From: Thermoplasmata archaeon M9B1D
Lineage (GTDB): Archaea > Thermoplasmatota > E2 > DHVEG-1
Length of the DNA: 55,446 nt
Direction of reading: 5' to 3'
Assembly: GCA_002900535.1 (NCBI GenBank)
Contig: MUGC01000005.1
Span: 1 to 55,446 of the forward strand
Shown here: piece by piece, positions 52,288-55,446 of the stretch
Position numbering within the stretch: position 1 is the stretch's first letter
Layout: each line of letters begins with the position of its first letter
Position numbers and translations under genes: made by a program
The notes under the pieces: model-generated
Seen by the model: the letters and a program-made list of their open reading frames with translations, nothing else
What the model was told of the DNA's origin: nothing
Database searches by the model: none

Positions 52288-53580
52288 TTAGACAAGAGGA
52301 TTCACAATACTTCCAAGAAACAGTATTGTTCCTGTTTCTTTATGTTGAATTAAAAACAAAAATGGATGATCGGCATTAAATGTAAGTCTTGAACTTCCAC
52401 CGTCATCAATAGATGTTTTATCCATAACTACGGCTGTTGCAGCAGCAGCTTCTGTTCCTTCTTCACTAACATTAATAAATGCTTTATGCAAAACAGCGCT
52501 AATAAATAAATCAGGACGACCATCAATTCCTGAAAAATCAGCAAAATCACTAAAAGCATCTTGCATTCCAAGTTCTATTAAGTAATCATTAAGCCCATAA
52601 CTTGTTTCAAATTCAAATTTTGGAAGATAAATATCAACTTCAGTTTCATACATCGAATCAATCCATTCGGAAACGCTATCCTTATCAATGGAATTTATCA
52701 CATCTTCTAATTCAACACCTTCTCTTGGTAAAAATATAGTCATAGATATTTCATTTCCAGTATAAGGAAGTTCAATTATCTGCAAATCCTCTGTTTCAGT
52801 ATAATTAAATCTATCTTTTGTCCCAGTTAAACGCATAGTCGGAACTTTGATTAGATTTTCTTCAAAATCCGTAAAATCTCTATCCGTAGTGTTGAGTTCA
52901 TCAAATTTTACTTGCCAGGTTCCTTTGAAATAAATAGCATTAGTTAGAATAAGCATTGTCAAAAATGGATTAATAACATCAGAAGGGACTAGATCTTTTA
53001 TTAAATTATTTGTTTGATCTTCAACCCATTGATTAATTATTTCTGCTGCTTCTTTAGGTTTAGAAAAATCAACTTCTGAAGATATACCACCATAATAAGT
53101 CTCAATAGTATTAATGTATTCATCTAAAAGCTCAAAGTTTTCTCTTACCCACAAAGCATTAGCCGTACTTATATTGTAATCAGTATTTTCATTTAAATAT
53201 TCATATAGGCTTTTCATATATTGATGGAATGAATCATTGTCTTGCTCAATACTAAGAACGCTCTCCATCTCATCAGCTGTATTATTTTTAGCACCCTCGT
53301 ATGTCATGGCAAGCGCTGTAAAAACACTATATGGTGAATAAAAAATATTACCTTCATTAACTGGATCATTGGATATTTTTCTAAACAAATCAAATGCAAA
53401 AGCATTTACTGCATCGTTAAAAGAAGTTTTATTTCCTAAAGCCTCAGGAGTTTCATCTTCAGATTCTTTATTATCGTCAATAGTATTTGAATCAATAAAT
53501 AAATCGCTTGTTAAAACTACAAAAGCAGCACCTAATACTACTAAACTCACGATAATTGCAACTATAGCATTTGATTTCAT
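52288..53580 (-). CDS. Serpin with N-terminal membrane anchor
   Basis: About 430 residues. A hydrophobic segment (IVAIIVSLVVLGAAFVVL, about 6-23) is followed by an acidic linker and a full serpin domain: NIFYSPYSVFTALAMTYEGA, LILTNAIYFKGTW, ELPYTGNEISMTIFLP, hinge EEGTEAAAATAVV, and the closing HPFLFLIQHKETGTILFLG. The hinge is of the small-residue type needed for inhibition, so it is probably an active serine or cysteine protease inhibitor on the outer face of the cell. The reactive loop after it is VMDKTSIDDGG; P1 is not certain. ATG 53580 is 23 bases from a TATA-like box; a GTG at 53589 is less likely. Serpins are rare in archaea and may come from transfer. Confidence 0.9.
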   Translation of the reverse strand: MKSNAIVAIIVSLVVLGAAFVVLTSDLFIDSNTIDDNKESEDETPEALGNKTSFNDAVNAFAFDLFRKISNDPVNEGNIFYSPYSVFTALAMTYEGAKNNTADEMESVLSIEQDNDSFHQYMKSLYEYLNENTDYNISTANALWVRENFELLDEYINTIETYYGGISSEVDFSKPKEAAEIINQWVEDQTNNLIKDLVPSDVINPFLTMLILTNAIYFKGTWQVKFDELNTTDRDFTDFEENLIKVPTMRLTGTKDRFNYTETEDLQIIELPYTGNEISMTIFLPREGVELEDVINSIDKDSVSEWIDSMYETEVDIYLPKFEFETSYGLNDYLIELGMQDAFSDFADFSGIDGRPDLFISAVLHKAFINVSEEGTEAAAATAVVMDKTSIDDGGSSRLTFNADHPFLFLIQHKETGTILFLGSIVNPLV

Positions 53581-53598
53581 ATCTATCACTAAATAGAG

Positions 53599-53607
53599 GT
53601 ATAAGTT
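53599..53607 (-). promoter_or_regulatory. TATA-like box for the serpin gene
   Basis: Minus-strand aacttatac is centred 23 bases before ATG 53580, which suggests a leaderless transcript. Confidence 0.35.
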
Positions 53608-53718
53608 TTTTTACTATTTAATATAATTGAAAACGTTTGGAAAAAACCAAACAAGGCATAATTTAACTTATAAGTATAAATTCAAACCATTAACATGCAT
53701 AAGCCAATACTGATTTTA

Positions 53719-54876
53719 TTAAAAAGATTCTTTAATTTTCTCAATCGCAACATCGATATTTTTAAGAGTGTTTGCATAAGAAAAACGGATATAACCTTCA
53801 CCAAAAGGACCAAAAGCAGTACCGGGCAAGGTTGCCACATCTGCATTGTATAATAGATGATCTGCACATTCTTGAGAATTCATACCTGTTTTTTTGATAT
53901 TTGGAAAAGCATAAAATGCTCCACGAGGGGATAGACAGCTAAAACCAGGAATTATGTTCAATCCATTTACTATACGATCTCTCTTTTCTTTAAAACGTTT
54001 CATCATTTCACTTATAAAACTCTGATCGCCAGTAAGTGCTTCTACACCAGCCCACTGGGTAAAAGCAGCTGTACAAGAAACAGCACTAACTAAAAAATCT
54101 TGAAGGCGTTGAGCCATCTTTTTTGGTGCAACCATGAAACCTAATCGCCAACCAGTCATTGCAAAATATTTTGAAAAACCATCTAAAAGGACTGTTCTTT
54201 CTTTTGCTTCATCTATTGCAGTTGCTGAAAAATGTTTTGATTCATATGTCATCTTACTATAAATTTCATCTGAAACAACAAAGATATCATGTTCTTCAGC
54301 GAGCATTGCTATTTCATCAAGTTCTTTTTTTGTCATAACAGAACCCGTTGGATTTTGAGGAGAATTTACAATAATTAATTTTGTTTTTTTAGTAATTCTT
54401 TTCTTAACATCGTCAGGGTTCATACGAAACTCATTTTCTTCAAGCAAAGGAATTAGTACTCCTTTTGCACCAAGAAAGGAAGAAACCGAACCATAAGTTG
54501 GATAACCAGGATCTTGATAAATTACTTCATCCCCCGGATTTACTGTTGCAAGCATTGAGAAAAAAATCCCTGGTTTAAGACCAGGTGTAATCACAATTTG
54601 TTCAAGATCAGGTCGATATCCACGTGTTTTTTCTACTTCATCTTGCACAGCTTTACGAAGCTCAAGTATTCCAACTGAGGGAGTATAATGTGTTTTTTTG
54701 TTTAGTATTGCTTTGATTCCTGCTTCTGCAATATTTTTTGGTGTTTCCATATCTGGTTCGCCGATTTCAAAATGAATGATATGCTTTCCTTTTCGCTCCA
54801 ATTCTTGTGCTTTTGCAAGTACTTCAAAAGCAGCCTCTCCATAGATTTTATGTGCTCCCTTACTAAGTTCTGGCAT
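53719..54876 (-). CDS. Class I PLP aminotransferase
   Basis: 385 residues. FEIGEPDMETP, YTPSVGILELRKAV, NSPQNPTG, VSDEIYSK and DGFSKYFAMTGWRLG are seen; Lys236 in the last would bind PLP. Most similar in pattern to aspartate/aromatic aminotransferases of archaea. It is 6 bases after an aldehyde:ferredoxin oxidoreductase gene, a pairing that fits amino acid fermentation (amino acid to 2-oxoacid, later aldehyde to acid). Specificity is not readable. Confidence 0.92.
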   Translation of the reverse strand: MPELSKGAHKIYGEAAFEVLAKAQELERKGKHIIHFEIGEPDMETPKNIAEAGIKAILNKKTHYTPSVGILELRKAVQDEVEKTRGYRPDLEQIVITPGLKPGIFFSMLATVNPGDEVIYQDPGYPTYGSVSSFLGAKGVLIPLLEENEFRMNPDDVKKRITKKTKLIIVNSPQNPTGSVMTKKELDEIAMLAEEHDIFVVSDEIYSKMTYESKHFSATAIDEAKERTVLLDGFSKYFAMTGWRLGFMVAPKKMAQRLQDFLVSAVSCTAAFTQWAGVEALTGDQSFISEMMKRFKEKRDRIVNGLNIIPGFSCLSPRGAFYAFPNIKKTGMNSQECADHLLYNADVATLPGTAFGPFGEGYIRFSYANTLKNIDVAIEKIKESF

Positions 54877-54882
54877 GTATAA

Positions 54883-55446
54883 TCATACTCCAATTAAATT
54901 TGCATATTCTAATAGATCAAGTTCCTTCAGTTTTTCTTTTTTTGGCAATCCTTTTTCATCCCAACCTCGAAGACTGTAATACTCTTTTAGACTTTGCTCA
55001 AATCGATCTTTTGTCAAAACTATTCCTTTCGCAGGACCTTTTGTAAATGATTCATTGAAAAGCCTAGGTGGAAGTTTATCACTGTCGGGTTTTAATCCTT
55101 CACGTAAATTGAAAAGCCGTATCAAGTTCCAAATCCGCTCACCACATTTTAGATAGCTTTCAACTGTGTGATTAAAACCAGTTGCAAGATTCCACATATC
55201 AACACAATCTTCTTCTGAAATTGGTGCAAAATCACAAAGAACTAGTGAAAAAAATGATGCTCGCTCATCTTGAACATTCTTTACAATTCCTGCTTTTTTA
55301 TCAAATGAAAATCTTTCAAGTTCAGGATCGTTAAGCTCTGCTCTAACAGTCCAAGCACGCTGGTGACATGCACCCCTATCCGATGTTGCATATGCAAGTC
55401 CCATACCAAATGTACCACGTGGATCATAACCTGGTATATCCATCCC
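54883..55446 (-). CDS. aor: Aldehyde:ferredoxin oxidoreductase, C-terminal part
   Basis: The frame is open to the right edge, so the N-terminus lies outside. The visible ~188 residues begin GMDIPGYDPRGTFGMGLAYATSDRGA-like, the conserved segment before the C-terminal domain, then CHQRAWTV and, further on, FNHTVESYLKCGERIWNLIRLFN-type sequence with the Cys that binds the [4Fe-4S] cluster. It ends LDLLEYANLIGV. The tungsten-pterin enzyme oxidises aldehydes to acids with ferredoxin. It is upstream of and close to the aminotransferase gene. Confidence 0.92.
   Translation of the reverse strand, partial: GMDIPGYDPRGTFGMGLAYATSDRGACHQRAWTVRAELNDPELERFSFDKKAGIVKNVQDERASFFSLVLCDFAPISEEDCVDMWNLATGFNHTVESYLKCGERIWNLIRLFNLREGLKPDSDKLPPRLFNESFTKGPAKGIVLTKDRFEQSLKEYYSLRGWDEKGLPKKEKLKELDLLEYANLIGV

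Noticed and set aside
1..55446. CRISPR arrays, rRNA, tRNA genes, insertion sequences
   Set aside because: Looked for regular spaced repeats, cloverleaf-like intergenic stretches and transposase motifs; none found. The only long repeats are inside the two tandem hdrA genes.

Overview
The window is AT-rich and looks archaeal. Many genes have a TATA-like box about 22-32 bases before a start codon without a leader (cupin, serpin, both AhpD-like/regulator types), others have GGAGG/GGTGA ribosome sites, and the gene set is that of a strict anaerobe: GTP-type PEP carboxykinase, a group 3b-type [NiFe]-hydrogenase, split four-subunit 2-oxoacid:ferredoxin oxidoreductase, aldehyde:ferredoxin oxidoreductase, and several HdrA proteins. 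A euryarchaeal/Thermoplasmatota-like fermenter is my guess for the lineage; the window has no rRNA or tRNA to settle it. No methanogenesis marker is present.

Region 1 (1-5.5 kb): the 5' part of a GIY-YIG-like gene, a probable PAP2 phosphatase remnant, then larA (nickel-pincer lactate racemase family) followed directly by an acyl-CoA dehydrogenase, GTP-PEPCK, and a cupin. Region 2 (5.5-12.8 kb, minus strand) is a compact, translationally coupled set: LplAB-type lipoate ligase, HdrC, HdrB, a 1478-residue HdrA fusion with a GltD/NfnB-like insertion, and a GcvH-like lipoyl carrier. This resembles the sHdr-LbpA logic of sulfur oxidisers but is built from a classical HdrABC, and is the best candidate for an undescribed system here. 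Region 3 (13-16.7 kb): two paralogous small proteins with duplicated helical domains, malic enzyme, a ferritin-like protein. Region 4 (16.9-24.5 kb, plus strand): HydBGDA hydrogenase (large subunit frameshifted), a decayed small gene and an AhpD-like gene on the other strand, a double-HTH regulator, and an Mrp-DUF5320-DUF134-NifX operon with a perfect 20-bp palindrome at its promoter.

Region 5 (24.5-48.8 kb, minus strand) appears to be one ~24 kb transcription unit of about 21 genes with gaps of at most 22 bases: FrdB, FrdA, KorDABC, fused double HdrA, HdrC, HdrB, MvhG, MvhA, hydrogenase protease, MvhD, GlcD, a GlcF-ferredoxin-MvhD fusion, a second MvhD, three FlxABC-like subunits, and two more HdrA proteins. 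It seems to collect electrons from 2-hydroxyacids, NAD(P)H and perhaps H2 around flavin-bifurcating HdrA proteins, and couples them to ferredoxin, fumarate/succinate and a disulfide-type acceptor. Region 6 (48.8-55.4 kb): a divergent double-HTH regulator, succinyl-CoA synthetase (sucCD), a membrane-anchored serpin, a class I aminotransferase and the C-terminal part of an aldehyde:ferredoxin oxidoreductase.

Several lesions fall in conserved redox genes: a frameshift in hydA, a frameshift in one hdrA at the exact edge of a 145-bp repeat, an ATG-to-ATA start change, a 23-residue loss of the nickel-binding motif in MvhA, and a ~25-residue loss in two HdrAs. Read-level checking is needed before these are treated as biology.
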